Positions 1-9,294 of a stretch of DNA of 64,000 nt are shown one piece after another. The first letter of the stretch is position 1; every line of letters begins with the position of its first letter. The translations under genes and the position numbers were made by a program. The stretch comes from Tetragenococcus sp041859945 (lineage in GTDB: Bacteria > Bacillota > Bacilli > Lactobacillales > Enterococcaceae). The notes beneath the pieces are model-generated. The model ran no database searches. It was given only the letters and a program-made list of their open reading frames with translations, and was not told where the DNA came from. The stretch is taken from NCBI GenBank assembly GCA_041859945.1, contig JBFLGC010000008.1:3410-67409 (forward strand), in the 5' to 3' direction.

Positions 1-1239
1 TGCGATTGCTATTTTTTCAAATTCGGCGTGATCGGCTAAAAATTGCGCCACCACGTCTTGATTTTCTTCTGGGGAAAAAGTACATGTGCTATAAACCATA
101 ATACCAGAAGATTTCAAAGTTGGCGCTACTTTTTCTAAAATTTCTAACTGGATCTGTGGCAATTTCTTTAAATCAGCTGCTTTTTTCGTATATTTGATGT
201 CTGGTTTACGTCGCATCAGCCCCAAACCTGAACAAGGCGCATCTACTAATATCCGATCAAAGCTTTCTGGCGCAAAATTTTCGGAGACTTTACGGGCATC
301 CAAGACCTGGGATGCAACCACTTGATCCACGTATAAGCGTTTGGCATTTTCGTTGATCAGAGCCACCTTATGTGCATGGATATCTAAAGCCGTCACTTTA
401 CCACCGGCAACTGGCTCTAAAAAAGTAGCGATATGAGTCGTCTTGCCACCTGGCGCCGCACAAGCATCTAGTACCTTATGATAGGGAGCTATTTGCAGGG
501 CTGGCGCCACTAGCATTGAACTTTCATCTTGAACCGTTAACAAACCCTCACGAAATAAGCGAGAACCGGCAAAAAAGCCTTTTTCAGCAACGACGCCATA
601 AGGAGAAATTTTACTTTCTTTTGCGTCTATTCCTTCTATTTGTAATTCTTCCAAAGCCTCTTGACGTGACAGAAAACGCGTGTCGATCCGGGCACTGGCC
701 TGACTAGGCTCAAATAATGACAGGCCTAGTTGACGCGTTTGGGAGAAACCGATCTCCTTGACTAATTTCTCCGTCAACCATTGCGGCATACTGATTTCTG
801 TCGCCAACCGTTCTAGCGGATCAGTGATTTCAGCCAAACTTGGCACGCCTTTGCGATCAATGTTGCGCAAGACGCCATTAACAAATTTACCGATGCCGAC
901 GTTGCCGCGAATTTTGGCGATTTCAACGGCCTCATTCACGATAGCATGGATCGGCACGCGATCCAGATAGCACATTTGATAAAGCGATAAAGTCAAAAGC
1001 TGCTTGACCCAAGGCGCAACTTTTTTAGCCTTCGCAATAAAAGGGGACAAATAATAATCTAGTAACAATTGGCGACTCAACGTCCCATAAACTAGTTCTG
1101 TAAGTAAACGACTGTCTTTGTCATTAAGGCGGCCTTCTTTGATGCGTTCATTCAATAATAAGTTGGAATAGGCCCCGCCTTTTTGGATCTGCTCTAAGGC
1201 ATCTAAAGCTAGGTAACGCACCGTTTGTTTAGTTCCCAT
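1..1239 (-). CDS. rsmB: 16S rRNA (cytosine-C5) methyltransferase RsmB, 3' end outside window
   Basis: Open from an ATG at 1239 to the left edge with no stop (413 codons seen; the family is about 440-450). The N-terminal 130 residues are a NusB-like RNA-binding fold. The SAM-binding Rossmann part has DACAAPGGKTTH, and the catalytic motifs DAPCSGLG and YSTCTFSPEEN supply the two conserved cysteines of m5C methyltransferases. It methylates C967 of 16S rRNA. The start overlaps the end of fmt by 11 bp, so the two are probably translationally coupled. The order priA-fmt-rsmB is the usual one in Firmicutes, where a PP2C phosphatase and a PASTA kinase often follow. Confidence 0.93.
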   Translation of the reverse strand, partial: MGTKQTVRYLALDALEQIQKGGAYSNLLLNERIKEGRLNDKDSRLLTELVYGTLSRQLLLDYYLSPFIAKAKKVAPWVKQLLTLSLYQMCYLDRVPIHAIVNEAVEIAKIRGNVGIGKFVNGVLRNIDRKGVPSLAEITDPLERLATEISMPQWLTEKLVKEIGFSQTRQLGLSLFEPSQASARIDTRFLSRQEALEELQIEGIDAKESKISPYGVVAEKGFFAGSRLFREGLLTVQDESSMLVAPALQIAPYHKVLDACAAPGGKTTHIATFLEPVAGGKVTALDIHAHKVALINENAKRLYVDQVVASQVLDARKVSENFAPESFDRILVDAPCSGLGLMRRKPDIKYTKKAADLKKLPQIQLEILEKVAPTLKSSGIMVYSTCTFSPEENQDVVAQFLADHAEFEKIAIA

Positions 1240-2179
1240 GCGGACCTACTTTCTGACCTACGGCAACTTTTTGACCAGCACCATTTAAAAAAGCTTGAAT
1301 GGTCTGTTTGCCTTTTCCAGCCGGTTGCAACTGATCGATGGCCAAAACCGTCCCTTTTCCACAAGCGATGTGTAGCTCCTTTTTGTCACGATAAATGATC
1401 GTACCGGGAGTCGCCTCGGTCTGGCTTTTTAAAGGTGTTACGGCCCAGATCTTCCAACGGGTACCTGCATAAAAAGTATGCGCGATCGGCCAAGGACGCA
1501 TGCCGCGAATTTGCTGATCGATCGCTTGAGCTGTCTTTTGCCAATCGATGGCCTCCTCTTCTGGTCTGATATTAGGTGAAAATGTTGCTTGGTCCTCATC
1601 TTGAGGGATCGCTTTTTGGCCGGCGATGATTTCTGGCAAAGTAGCTAGTAACAAGTCTTTGCCTAAAGTACTCAACTTATCAAACAGCGAACCGACATCA
1701 TCCGTTTGGTTGATGGCCAATTCTGCTTGCGCATAGATCCCACCAGCGTCCATTTGCTTGACCATTTCCATGATCGTTACACCCGTCTTTTTTTCGCCAT
1801 TAATGATCGCATAATGGACCGGAGCCCCGCCCCGATACTTGGGTAGCAACGAAGCGTGGACATTTAAAGCGGCGATTTTAGGCACTTGCAATAACTTTTC
1901 CGGCAAAAATCGGCCAAAAGCCGCTGTGATCAATAGATCTGGTGCCAAAGTAATGATCTCTGCCATTTCCTGGGAATCTTTGATTTTTTCTGGTTGTAAA
2001 ACAGGGATGCCTAAGCGGATCGCTGCTTCTTTGACAGGTGTTGCGGTCAGGATTTTTTTACGCCCCACTGGACGATCCGGTTGGGTCACGACGACTTGTA
2101 CATCATAATTATGCTCGATTAGACCTTCTAAGATCGGTACTGAGAACTGTGGGGTCCCCATAAATACTACTTTTGTCAT
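1229..2179 (-). CDS. fmt: Methionyl-tRNA formyltransferase
   Basis: A 316-residue protein of normal length. It formylates initiator Met-tRNA using 10-formyl-tetrahydrofolate in the cytoplasm. The N-terminal formyltransferase domain (1-200) contains the catalytic triad N106, H108 (in LNVHASLLPKYRGGAP) and D144 (MDAGG). The C-terminal 100 residues are the tRNA-binding OB-like domain. It lies 14 bp downstream of priA and overlaps rsmB, so it is an internal operon gene. No oddities were seen. Confidence 0.97.
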   Translation of the reverse strand: MTKVVFMGTPQFSVPILEGLIEHNYDVQVVVTQPDRPVGRKKILTATPVKEAAIRLGIPVLQPEKIKDSQEMAEIITLAPDLLITAAFGRFLPEKLLQVPKIAALNVHASLLPKYRGGAPVHYAIINGEKKTGVTIMEMVKQMDAGGIYAQAELAINQTDDVGSLFDKLSTLGKDLLLATLPEIIAGQKAIPQDEDQATFSPNIRPEEEAIDWQKTAQAIDQQIRGMRPWPIAHTFYAGTRWKIWAVTPLKSQTEATPGTIIYRDKKELHIACGKGTVLAIDQLQPAGKGKQTIQAFLNGAGQKVAVGQKVGPHGN

Positions 2180-2193
2180 GAATTTTACTCCTT

Positions 2194-4605
2194 TTAAATA
2201 AAACTGAGTGGCTCATTATCGATCGACACATAAAGCGCATGTCGTTGGTCTGTCTGACTCTCTTGTAAAATAGCTTGTAAAAAAGCCGGCAAATTGGGTT
2301 CCTTTTTATATTTAATGATCACTTGATAATAGTAACGATTTTTTACTTTCGCCACACTTCCGGGAACCGGTCCTAGTAAAATACTCTGCGCAGATAGAAC
2401 TTGTTTCAATCGTTCGGCTATTTGAAACATCTTCTTGGCTGCGACTGTTTCTTCTGGATGGCTGGCACTGATCCGTAAGGTAAAGTAATAAGGTGGGTAA
2501 CCAGTCTGATGCCGTAGATACATTTCTTGTTGGTAAAAAGTTTCATAATCTTGGGTTTGGGCTAAGACAATGGCATGATGATCTGGGTTGAAAGTTTGGA
2601 TCACCACTTCGCCGGCTTTTTCAGCCCGCCCCGCACGGCCGGAAACTTGGGTCAATAATTGAAAAGTCCGTTCACTCGAGCGAAAATCTGGCAAATTGAG
2701 GGCGGTGTCGGCATTCAAGACGCCGACTAAGGTGATATTAGGAAAATCTAGCCCTTTAGCAATCATTTGTGTCCCCAGTAAAATATCCGCTTTTTGCTCT
2801 CCAAAGGCTGTCAAGATCCGTTCATGAGCACCTTTTTTACGCGTCGTGTCGACATCCATCCGTAAGATCCGCGCTTTTGGAAACAGAGCTTGTAATTCTG
2901 CTTCTACTTTTTGCGTACCGGTCCCGTAATAGCGGATCTTATTGCTCCCACAATCAGGACAGCGATTCGGGATCTGTTCTTCATGACCACAATAATGACA
3001 CTTCATCGATTTAGTGTCCATATGTAATGTCAGCGAAATATCACAATTGGGACAATCCAGGACATAGCCGCAATCACGACACATCACAAAGGAAGAATAG
3101 CCCCGCCGATTCAGTAGTAAGACGATCTGTTCTTTTTTGGCCAGACGATCGGCGATTTTTTCTTGAAGACCCAGCGAAAAATTGCTGGTATTATGATTGC
3201 TATATTCTTCTTTCATATCAACGACTTCGACAGTTGGTAAAGATGCTTGTGAGTTGGCCCGATAAGGTAAACGTAACAAATGATACACCTTTTTTTGCGC
3301 CCGCGCTCGTGATTCCAAAGAAGGCGTGGCGCTGCCCAAAACCACGGGACAATGATGATAACGTCCGCGCCAAAGAGCCAAGTCACGAGCATGATAACGG
3401 GGCGTTTCGTCCTGTTTATAAGACGTTTCATGCTCTTCATCGATAATGATCACACCGATGTCTTCTATCGGGGCAAAGATCGCGGATCGAGCACCGACGA
3501 CGACTTGGGCTTCTTTACGCTCGATCTTGCGCCACTCGTCATACTTTTCACCTTGGGACAGGCCACTATGTAAAACGGCGACCGCCGAACCGAAACGGCC
3601 TTTGAAGCGTTCGACCATCTGTGGCGTCAAAGAAATTTCTGGTACTAAGATGATAGCTGTTTTCCCTTTTTCTAAAAGTGCAGCGATCGTTTGCAAATAA
3701 ACTTCGGTCTTGCCACTACCAGTGATGCCTTCTAGTAAGAAAACATCAGAACGTTGCTCCTTTTCAGCCGCTAAGATTTCTGAAACAGCTTTTTCTTGAT
3801 CAGGATTGAGCTCTAAAGAGGTCGTTTGGGCAAACTTTCGATGTTGATACGGATCACGATAGGTTTCAACTTCTTCAAATTCCAACCAGCCTTTTTGGGC
3901 ACCAGTATTCAAAATAGCCGTTGAAATACCTTGCTTTTTGTAAAAAGTCACAGGTTCAAAATCATGGTTCGTCAAGATTTCGGCTAACTCACTTTGTTTA
4001 CGCGCCGATTTTATCAATGCATTTTGAATAGCCGCTAAATCACTTGTAGCGATTAAACTACGCACATAGCGCGTCGTTTTTACTTTATTTTGATTTTTCA
4101 CTAGATAGCGTACATCGACGATATTTTGTTTACGTAATTTTTTCAGCTCATTCAAAAGGCCTTTTGCCTCGGCCTCTTCCCAGTCCAATTCATTAGCGGT
4201 CCCAAAATACTTGGCTTTCGCTTCGTGGGTCGGATCTAACAAAACGATCTTTTTTTGATACTTGGCTTTCATCACAGCCGGCAGCATCGTTTGTAGGCAA
4301 GTGACCTTGAAGGCGTAGGCGGTCTCTTTCATATAATCTGCTAGTTCCAATAATTCTTCGTTCAAGACAGGAGCCAGATCCAGCACGCCAAGGATCGGTT
4401 TAAGTGTCTGCTTGGCTTTCAATTCATTTTGCTTTTTCAAGGCTACAACAAAGCCTTGAATATGCCGATTTCCTTCGCCAAATGGCACTTCCACCCGCAT
4501 CCCGATTTCGACGACTTCTTGCAAACTTTCTGGGATTTCATAAGTAAACGGCTGATCTGTCTGCATCGTATGTACATCCACGATCACCTCTGCAAATTTT
4601 TGCAT
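2194..4605 (-). CDS. priA: Primosomal protein N' (replication restart helicase PriA)
   Basis: An 803-residue superfamily 2 3'-5' DNA helicase that recognises stalled forks and reloads the replisome. The N-terminal 3'BD/winged-helix part spans about 1-200. Walker A GITGSGKT is at 293-300 and the DEEH box at 389-392. A cysteine-rich zinc-binding insertion (CRDCGYVLDCPNC, then CHYCGHE and CPDCGS) lies near 510-560, followed by the second helicase lobe. The start has a good AAAGGAG site. First gene of the priA-fmt-rsmB run. Confidence 0.97.
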   Translation of the reverse strand: MQKFAEVIVDVHTMQTDQPFTYEIPESLQEVVEIGMRVEVPFGEGNRHIQGFVVALKKQNELKAKQTLKPILGVLDLAPVLNEELLELADYMKETAYAFKVTCLQTMLPAVMKAKYQKKIVLLDPTHEAKAKYFGTANELDWEEAEAKGLLNELKKLRKQNIVDVRYLVKNQNKVKTTRYVRSLIATSDLAAIQNALIKSARKQSELAEILTNHDFEPVTFYKKQGISTAILNTGAQKGWLEFEEVETYRDPYQHRKFAQTTSLELNPDQEKAVSEILAAEKEQRSDVFLLEGITGSGKTEVYLQTIAALLEKGKTAIILVPEISLTPQMVERFKGRFGSAVAVLHSGLSQGEKYDEWRKIERKEAQVVVGARSAIFAPIEDIGVIIIDEEHETSYKQDETPRYHARDLALWRGRYHHCPVVLGSATPSLESRARAQKKVYHLLRLPYRANSQASLPTVEVVDMKEEYSNHNTSNFSLGLQEKIADRLAKKEQIVLLLNRRGYSSFVMCRDCGYVLDCPNCDISLTLHMDTKSMKCHYCGHEEQIPNRCPDCGSNKIRYYGTGTQKVEAELQALFPKARILRMDVDTTRKKGAHERILTAFGEQKADILLGTQMIAKGLDFPNITLVGVLNADTALNLPDFRSSERTFQLLTQVSGRAGRAEKAGEVVIQTFNPDHHAIVLAQTQDYETFYQQEMYLRHQTGYPPYYFTLRISASHPEETVAAKKMFQIAERLKQVLSAQSILLGPVPGSVAKVKNRYYYQVIIKYKKEPNLPAFLQAILQESQTDQRHALYVSIDNEPLSFI

Positions 4606-4748
4606 GGTTTCTCCTTTCTTTGCCTGTTAATGACAACTGATTTTACACTGGTTTTTTCATTCCTATTTTACTAAAGATACGACCTTTTGAAAACCGCTAC
4701 AAGAAAAACGGCTCGATTATGAACGGAGACATCTGTTCTCACAAAAAG

Positions 4749-4776
4749 GAAAAAGTCTGGAAAACTTTCCAGACCT
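4749..4776 (-). terminator. Terminator after rpoZ
   Basis: On the minus strand GTCTGGAAA and TTTCCAGAC form a stem followed by TTTTTCC, just past the rpoZ stop. It separates gmk-rpoZ from priA, so priA probably has its own promoter between 4606 and 4745. Confidence 0.85.
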
Positions 4777-4782
4777 CATTTC

Positions 4783-5088
4783 TTATGCTTTTTTGTCATC
4801 TTTGATCCGTTGCTCTAATTCTTTTTTCTCTTGTTCTTCTCTTTTGCGTTTTTCTTCTGCTTCTTTTGCTAAACGTGCCCGTTTCTCTTCTGGATGTGGA
4901 TCGATCACAACGGTTTGCGCATCGATTTCCTCCAAGGCTTGACCGACACTTTTGACCGAATAAAAACGATTTAAAGTTGGTTGGGCGCCCGCTTCTAATT
5001 CATGCGCGCGTTTACTGGCTAAGATAACTAATGAATACTTTGAATCGACACTTTCTAACAGTGAATCGATGGATGGTTTTAACATCAT
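4783..5088 (-). CDS. rpoZ: RNA polymerase omega subunit
   Basis: A 101-residue protein. The N-terminal 60 residues carry the omega core (MLKPSIDSLL, YSLVILASKRAHEL), which helps assemble and stabilise the beta' subunit. The last 35 residues are a charged helical tail rich in K, E and R, as in other lactic acid bacteria. It follows gmk by 5 bp, the standard gmk-rpoZ pair of Firmicutes. The second Met could also be the start. Confidence 0.95.
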   Translation of the reverse strand: MMLKPSIDSLLESVDSKYSLVILASKRAHELEAGAQPTLNRFYSVKSVGQALEEIDAQTVVIDPHPEEKRARLAKEAEEKRKREEQEKKELEQRIKDDKKA

Positions 5089-5093
5089 AATCC

Positions 5094-5708
5094 TTACAAC
5101 TCCTCTAACATTTTTCGATAGTTACCAATGACGCGTTCCACGCGAAAATGTTCACTGGTAATAATAGCTTTGATCCGTTCACAAGCTTTGGATACTTCAT
5201 CGTTGACAACGGCGTAATCATAAAGAGACATCATTTCGATCTCCTCACGGGCCACCTTCATTCGTTCATCGATCACCTCTGGAGCATCTGTCCCACGTCC
5301 TGTGATCCGTGAGCGTAATTCCGTTAAATCTGGGGGCGTCAAAAAAATAAAAACGCCATCTGGTACCTTTTCTTTGACTTGGCGAGCACCTTGGACTTCA
5401 ATTTCAAGAAAAACATCCTTGCCACGGTCCAAGGTTTCTAACACATACGGCAAAGGTGTGCCATAATAATTGCCAACATATTCGGCATATTCTAACATTT
5501 GGCCTTGTTTTATCATCTCTTCAAACTCTTCTCGGGTCCGAAAATAATAATCGACTCCCTCGATTTCGCCGATCCGTTGTTTACGTGTGGTCATGGAAAC
5601 CGAATATTGGAAATCATTGTCTTCACTTTCGAAAATCGCTTTACGAACGGTCCCTTTGCCAACTCCAGAAGGGCCGGACAATACAATCAATAATCCTCGC
5701 TCAGTCAT
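5094..5708 (-). CDS. gmk: Guanylate kinase
   Basis: ATP-dependent phosphorylation of GMP to GDP. The P-loop GPSGVGKGT lies near residue 11, followed by the GMP-binding region (TTRKQRIGEIEGVDYYF) and EIEVQGARQV. I chose the ATG at 5708 (204 residues), preceded by GGAAAGGA at good spacing. A longer in-frame reading to 5774 adds 22 residues that are absent from the family and have no ribosome site. First gene of gmk-rpoZ. Confidence 0.95.
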   Translation of the reverse strand: MTERGLLIVLSGPSGVGKGTVRKAIFESEDNDFQYSVSMTTRKQRIGEIEGVDYYFRTREEFEEMIKQGQMLEYAEYVGNYYGTPLPYVLETLDRGKDVFLEIEVQGARQVKEKVPDGVFIFLTPPDLTELRSRITGRGTDAPEVIDERMKVAREEIEMMSLYDYAVVNDEVSKACERIKAIITSEHFRVERVIGNYRKMLEEL

Positions 5709-5802
5709 TTGGACGTCCTTTCCCATATAGGTTTGTTTAACGTCTATTTTGCACTTTTTTTTGAAAATTTTCAAGGTTTACTTTTAAAAAGTCATCAAAA
5801 CC

Positions 5803-6021
5803 CTACATTTCAGCTAATAATTCTTTCAATTTTTCAAATTCTTCATTTGCTAAAGTAATGCCTTTGCCCATTTTACTATGGTCCCCACTCCACATCCGTA
5901 GATCGAACTTTGGGGGGCGATTATTCCAACTGACTAAATTCAATTCTTTGACCCAACCCTTATCATTTTCAGACAACACACCGATCGTTTCTACGATTTC
6001 ATATTCAAAATTTGATGCCAT
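5803..6021 (-). CDS. YdbC/PC4-like small nucleic-acid-binding protein
   Basis: A 72-residue protein beginning MASNFEYEIVETIGVLSE and containing KGWVKELNLVSWNNRPPKFD. This resembles the Lactobacillales YdbC family, which folds like the transcription coactivator PC4 and binds single-stranded DNA. The start at 6021 follows a perfect AAAGGAGG; the longer reading to 6084 has no support. Its role in this organism is not known. It lies between sortase A and gmk on the same strand. Confidence 0.8.
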   Translation of the reverse strand: MASNFEYEIVETIGVLSENDKGWVKELNLVSWNNRPPKFDLRMWSGDHSKMGKGITLANEEFEKLKELLAEM

Positions 6022-6084
6022 CGTTTTTCCTCCTTTGTTGAATCCTCCTTTATGATACCAAATCTTCCAACAAAAGTTTCTCAT

Positions 6085-6810
6085 TTAGAAGGTATTTTTT
6101 TCGATACCAAATGCTTGTTGCATCTCATCGGTTGCTTCTTTGATCGGCGTGATTTGTTCTAACGTTCCTTGAACGACCCAACGTGTGATACCGGCTGCTT
6201 CGGCACAGGTGACTAAGGTCACTAATTTCTGATCTGCCACCTCATCGACTACTTCCACTTGGGTTGGCTGGATCTGCTTAGATACAGTCGTCTGATAGAC
6301 ATAAATATTTTCCAGATCAGTTACATAGATCGTATCCCCAGCCCGCATTTGATCGATTTTGGTAAACAGTAGCTCTGTTCCTTCTACACGATGACTGGCC
6401 AAAGCATAATTGCCCAGACCCATCTTTTGTTCTGAGGTAAAAGTCCCCGCCCCATAAAGCAAAGCCTCATTACTCAAGCCTTTAAAAATCGGCAAATTGA
6501 CACCGATCGTTGGGATCGCCACACCGCCGATCACCGGCAGTTGTGCTTGACCAAATTGTGCTTGCAATACTTTTTCAAAGCTGACTGGTTCAACGGCATC
6601 AAAATCAAAAGTTGCTTCTTGCTGCTCGTTTTTCTGAATATCAGCACGCGTGATTTGATCCACCGTATAATTTTCGGAAAAGCGCCCCATCAAGAAATGC
6701 TTGATTTGATCATTAAAGACCAAGGCTAACCCTAAAAATAGTAAAAGGCCAATAAAAAAATTCAGCAAACGATTTTTTAATTTAGAAGATTTCTTCTTAT
6801 TAGGTTTCAT
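6085..6810 (-). CDS. srtA: Class A sortase
   Basis: Membrane-bound transpeptidase of 241 residues that cleaves LPXTG proteins and joins them to peptidoglycan. A basic N-terminus (KPNKKKSSKLKNR) precedes one membrane segment (LLNFFIGLLLFLGLALVF). The catalytic His is in ALASHRVEG, the Cys in TLVTC and the Arg in ITRWVV. No LPXTG substrate is nearby, which fits a housekeeping SrtA. Start taken at 6810, after GGAG with a 6-nt gap; an upstream ATG at 6822 is less well placed. Confidence 0.92.
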   Translation of the reverse strand: MKPNKKKSSKLKNRLLNFFIGLLLFLGLALVFNDQIKHFLMGRFSENYTVDQITRADIQKNEQQEATFDFDAVEPVSFEKVLQAQFGQAQLPVIGGVAIPTIGVNLPIFKGLSNEALLYGAGTFTSEQKMGLGNYALASHRVEGTELLFTKIDQMRAGDTIYVTDLENIYVYQTTVSKQIQPTQVEVVDEVADQKLVTLVTCAEAAGITRWVVQGTLEQITPIKEATDEMQQAFGIEKNTF

Positions 6811-6999
6811 GCTATTCTCCATTTATAGTTAGGCTCTTTTTATTTTACCATATTTTGCATCTAAAAGGCGAAATTTCCGTGATGTCAATTGCAAATTATT
6901 ACCGTTTGTAATCTAATCTTAAAAGAATCGAAACAAGCTTTTTTTAAATTTTTATTGTAAACTATAGCTAAGGCATCTTGTAGAACGGGGGGTAGCAAA

Positions 7000-7785
7000 A
7001 TGGCCGATTGGATTTATGTACATATCGATACGATCAGTAATTCTGTTTTAACACAAGGAATTCCTGCTAGTGATTTTCATAATGAAATCATTCATCAGCC
7101 CAAAAACTTGATGTTGTTAAATCCCGAAAGTACTTACGGAGAATTTGAAACCAATACAGCCTTGAAAATCATTCGTGGCAGTGAAGCCGTCGACAATTAT
7201 TTACGAATGATCGATAAAAAACAAACTCGTTCTGAAAATAAATGGATCGATTTTGCTGATCCTATGATGCTCAAGGAGTTGACCCCTTTAGAGATTTCAG
7301 AACTGCTCTATTTCGGCCATATGAAGACCCATTTACATTCGCCTTTCTTTTATAAATTGCAAAATAACTTTGCTTATTTTGATTTAGAAGATGAAATAGC
7401 CCGTGTTTACTATCGTTATTTAGATGAGTTTTATCGCGTCTTGGCAGGGAAACTCACCCGTAATATGTTTGCTTTGATCAATAATAAGCGTTTTTTCCAC
7501 CGCCCGATCTCAGTAGAAAAAGTTCCCATCGAGATCATCAAAGATTTAAAAGAACATATGCGTGACGGTATCACTTTTTCCTTTTCGCAAGCTATCTTTG
7601 AAAATGACACCTACCTGATCCCAATTTTTTTAGTTGGCGATATCCTTTTTCGGATGACGACTCCGCCCTTTCGAAAGGAAACGATCGTGGGCTACCTATG
7701 TTACGATCGTGAAAAGAAAACTTGGGGACTTCAGCTAAATGATGACAGTATTGGCTTATCTCCTTTGACAAGCCCTTATCTTTAA
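7000..7785 (+). CDS. Conserved protein of unknown function
   Basis: A 261-residue soluble protein I do not recognise. It starts MADWIYVHIDTISNSVLTQG after a GGGGGG-rich ribosome site and has no signal peptide or membrane segment. It is rich in aromatic residues; the middle (YYRYLDEFYRVLAGKLTRNMFALINNKRFFH) looks helical and the end forms a beta-rich part. It stands alone, divergent from srtA, with its own terminator. Codon use matches the window, so it is probably core rather than recently acquired. Confidence 0.75.
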   Translation: MADWIYVHIDTISNSVLTQGIPASDFHNEIIHQPKNLMLLNPESTYGEFETNTALKIIRGSEAVDNYLRMIDKKQTRSENKWIDFADPMMLKELTPLEISELLYFGHMKTHLHSPFFYKLQNNFAYFDLEDEIARVYYRYLDEFYRVLAGKLTRNMFALINNKRFFHRPISVEKVPIEIIKDLKEHMRDGITFSFSQAIFENDTYLIPIFLVGDILFRMTTPPFRKETIVGYLCYDREKKTWGLQLNDDSIGLSPLTSPYL

Positions 7786-7791
7786 ATTTTT

Positions 7792-7824
7792 AACTTCCTG
7801 TTGATAGAGAACAGGAAGTTTTTT
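7792..7824 (+). terminator. Terminator after the 7000-7785 gene
   Basis: Perfect stem AACTTCCTGTT / AACAGGAAGTT with a 7-nt loop, followed by TTTTTTG. Confidence 0.92.
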
Positions 7825-7833
7825 GTTTAATAA

Positions 7834-7860
7834 AGGAGCTAGAAATTTTTTCTAGCTCCT
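7834..7860. repeat. Second hairpin (inverted repeat)
   Basis: AGGAGCTAGA and TCTAGCTCCT form a 10-bp stem around a 7-nt A/T loop. No T-run follows on either strand, so it may be a read-through barrier or an mRNA end stabiliser between the convergent genes rather than a classic terminator. Nothing else is visible from 7861 to 7970. Confidence 0.6.
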
Positions 7861-7970
7861 AGCTATATCATTCGTAAGTTTATAGTGACTATTTTTACTA
7901 ACAGAATTTTCCCTGAAACAAATCCATCCAACTCGATTTGAAACTTAGGTGGATTTGCCAAAAAAACAAT

Positions 7971-8537
7971 CTAGTTCACATCTTTTGGCAAATAAAGCTG
8001 CGGATAAATATCAGCGATGATCAATAAAGCCACGATCGCCACAGCCCCAGTTGCAAGTCCGCTAGCCGCATTCATGACTAAGGAATACACCACAGGGCTC
8101 AACCCCCATTGGACATAATCGCCCCAAAAGACCCAGCCAGCCACAAAATGCCAAAAGTAACGGGCCGCAGCCCCTACTAATCCTGATAAGATCAGATACT
8201 TCTTTAGCCCTTTTTTATTGCCCTTTTTGACACATTCGCGAATCTTTGGTGCATAAACACCAGCAAAACCGACAAAAAAATAGGCCAATATATATTCGAT
8301 CAGTACTTGTGGGATACTCAGATAATAAACATCACCTAACGGGAAATGCAACAATCCCCAGATAAGGCCTGCTAAAAGACCGGGTTTCACCCCTCTGCGT
8401 ACCGCAAAAACGGTCAGTGCGATCTGTCCAAGCGAAATCGAAAAACTCGACCCGATCTTTAAGGGAATAAACGATAATACCATGGCTAAGGCAGCAAGAA
8501 CGGTTCCTTCTACCCAAACTCTTGTCTTAGAATGCAT
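7971..8537 (-). CDS. thiT: ECF transporter S component for thiamine (ThiT), copy 1
   Basis: A 188-residue hydrophobic protein with about six membrane helices. It starts MHSKTRVWVEGTVLAALAM and shows ThiT hallmarks: the LGLxPL-like SLGQIALTVFAVRRG, the Glu in VLIEYILAYFF, and the aromatic WHFVAGWVFWGDY segment that forms the thiamine pocket. It works with the shared EcfAA'T module to import thiamine. A TPP riboswitch lies directly upstream. It is the downstream member of a tandem pair; its paralogue ends 156 bp upstream. Confidence 0.93.
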   Translation of the reverse strand: MHSKTRVWVEGTVLAALAMVLSFIPLKIGSSFSISLGQIALTVFAVRRGVKPGLLAGLIWGLLHFPLGDVYYLSIPQVLIEYILAYFFVGFAGVYAPKIRECVKKGNKKGLKKYLILSGLVGAAARYFWHFVAGWVFWGDYVQWGLSPVVYSLVMNAASGLATGAVAIVALLIIADIYPQLYLPKDVN

Positions 8538-8562
8538 AAAAAACTCCTCCTTTAGATTTTTC

Positions 8563-8684
8563 CATTCACAAAGAAGAAGTCTTCGCTTCTACTCTTCACA
8601 ATTCCTACGTTCGCATGATCGAAACAGGTACGAAGGGTTTAGAATCACTTCAATCTCAGCCATTGTAGGCTCCCCTTTGTGAAT
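8563..8684 (-). promoter_or_regulatory. TPP riboswitch upstream of thiT copy 1
   Basis: The minus strand carries the thi-box core in order: GGGGAGCC, GGCTGAGAT, AACCCTT, ACCTG and GCGAACGTAGGAA. A closing helix is formed by TTCACAAAG at the 5' end and CTTTGTGAA at the 3' end. It begins only 8 nt after the stop of thiT copy 2. The strong AAAGGAGGAG ribosome site follows the aptamer by about 10 nt, which favours control of translation, but the switching partner helix was not resolved. Confidence 0.93.
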
Positions 8685-8692
8685 TTTGATTT

Positions 8693-9265
8693 TTATTTAT
8701 TTTTTGGTACAAACAAACTTGGTGCCACATTATAAAGCAAAACGAGGACAATGGCGATATAGATCGCATTGGCCAAGAAAGACGCTCCATTGGCTAAAAA
8801 GGAATAAAGATAAGGACTCATTTGTGGTGGCGCATAGGCTCCCCAGACAAATACTCCTGCCCAAAAATGCCAGAACCAACGGCTAAAAGCCGAAATGACC
8901 CCACCTAAAGCAATATAGCACATCGTTTTCGTTTTTTTAGCTTGAGCAATGCTAGCTTGGATCTTAGGCATCAAGATCCCACCCATACCACCAAAAGCAA
9001 AGGCAAAAGGATATTCAAAAATGATCTGTGGCACGCTGACAAAATTTTTCATGGCCGAGCCTAAGATAATATTGAGTAACCCCCAAATAAAACCTGAAAG
9101 CATCGCCGGGGCCCAACTTCTACGATAGCCATACAAAACCAGCGGCACCAGACCTAATGATAAATCGAAACTGGCATTGCCTGTTTGTAAGGGAATAAAA
9201 GATAAAGCCATCGCTAAAGCCGCGATGATCGTCCCTTCCACCCAAACAACCGTCTTTGAATGCAT
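8693..9265 (-). CDS. thiT: ECF transporter S component for thiamine (ThiT), copy 2
   Basis: A 190-residue ThiT-like membrane protein, homologous along its full length to the next gene downstream (shared MHSKT.VWVEGT start, FEYPFAFAF Glu region, WHFWAGVFVWGAY pocket). It differs enough (SLGLVPLVLYGYRRSWAP in place of SLGQIALTVFAVRRG) to be an old duplication or to have a shifted ligand preference. It has its own TPP riboswitch and an extended -10 promoter, and probably leads a two-gene transcript. Confidence 0.92.
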   Translation of the reverse strand: MHSKTVVWVEGTIIAALAMALSFIPLQTGNASFDLSLGLVPLVLYGYRRSWAPAMLSGFIWGLLNIILGSAMKNFVSVPQIIFEYPFAFAFGGMGGILMPKIQASIAQAKKTKTMCYIALGGVISAFSRWFWHFWAGVFVWGAYAPPQMSPYLYSFLANGASFLANAIYIAIVLVLLYNVAPSLFVPKNK

Positions 9266-9294
9266 AAAAAAGCTCCTCCTTTTAGAATCTTGAA

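Noticed and set aside
3027..3700. Several open frames on the plus strand across priA, up to 139 residues
   Set aside because: They lie wholly inside priA, have no ribosome sites and show no family signs; they are shadows of its codon use.
8728..8733. TATAAT on the minus strand inside thiT copy 2 as a promoter for copy 1
   Set aside because: It has no usable -35 at 16-18 bp (TCGCCA) and falls in coding sequence; read-through from the upstream promoter is simpler.
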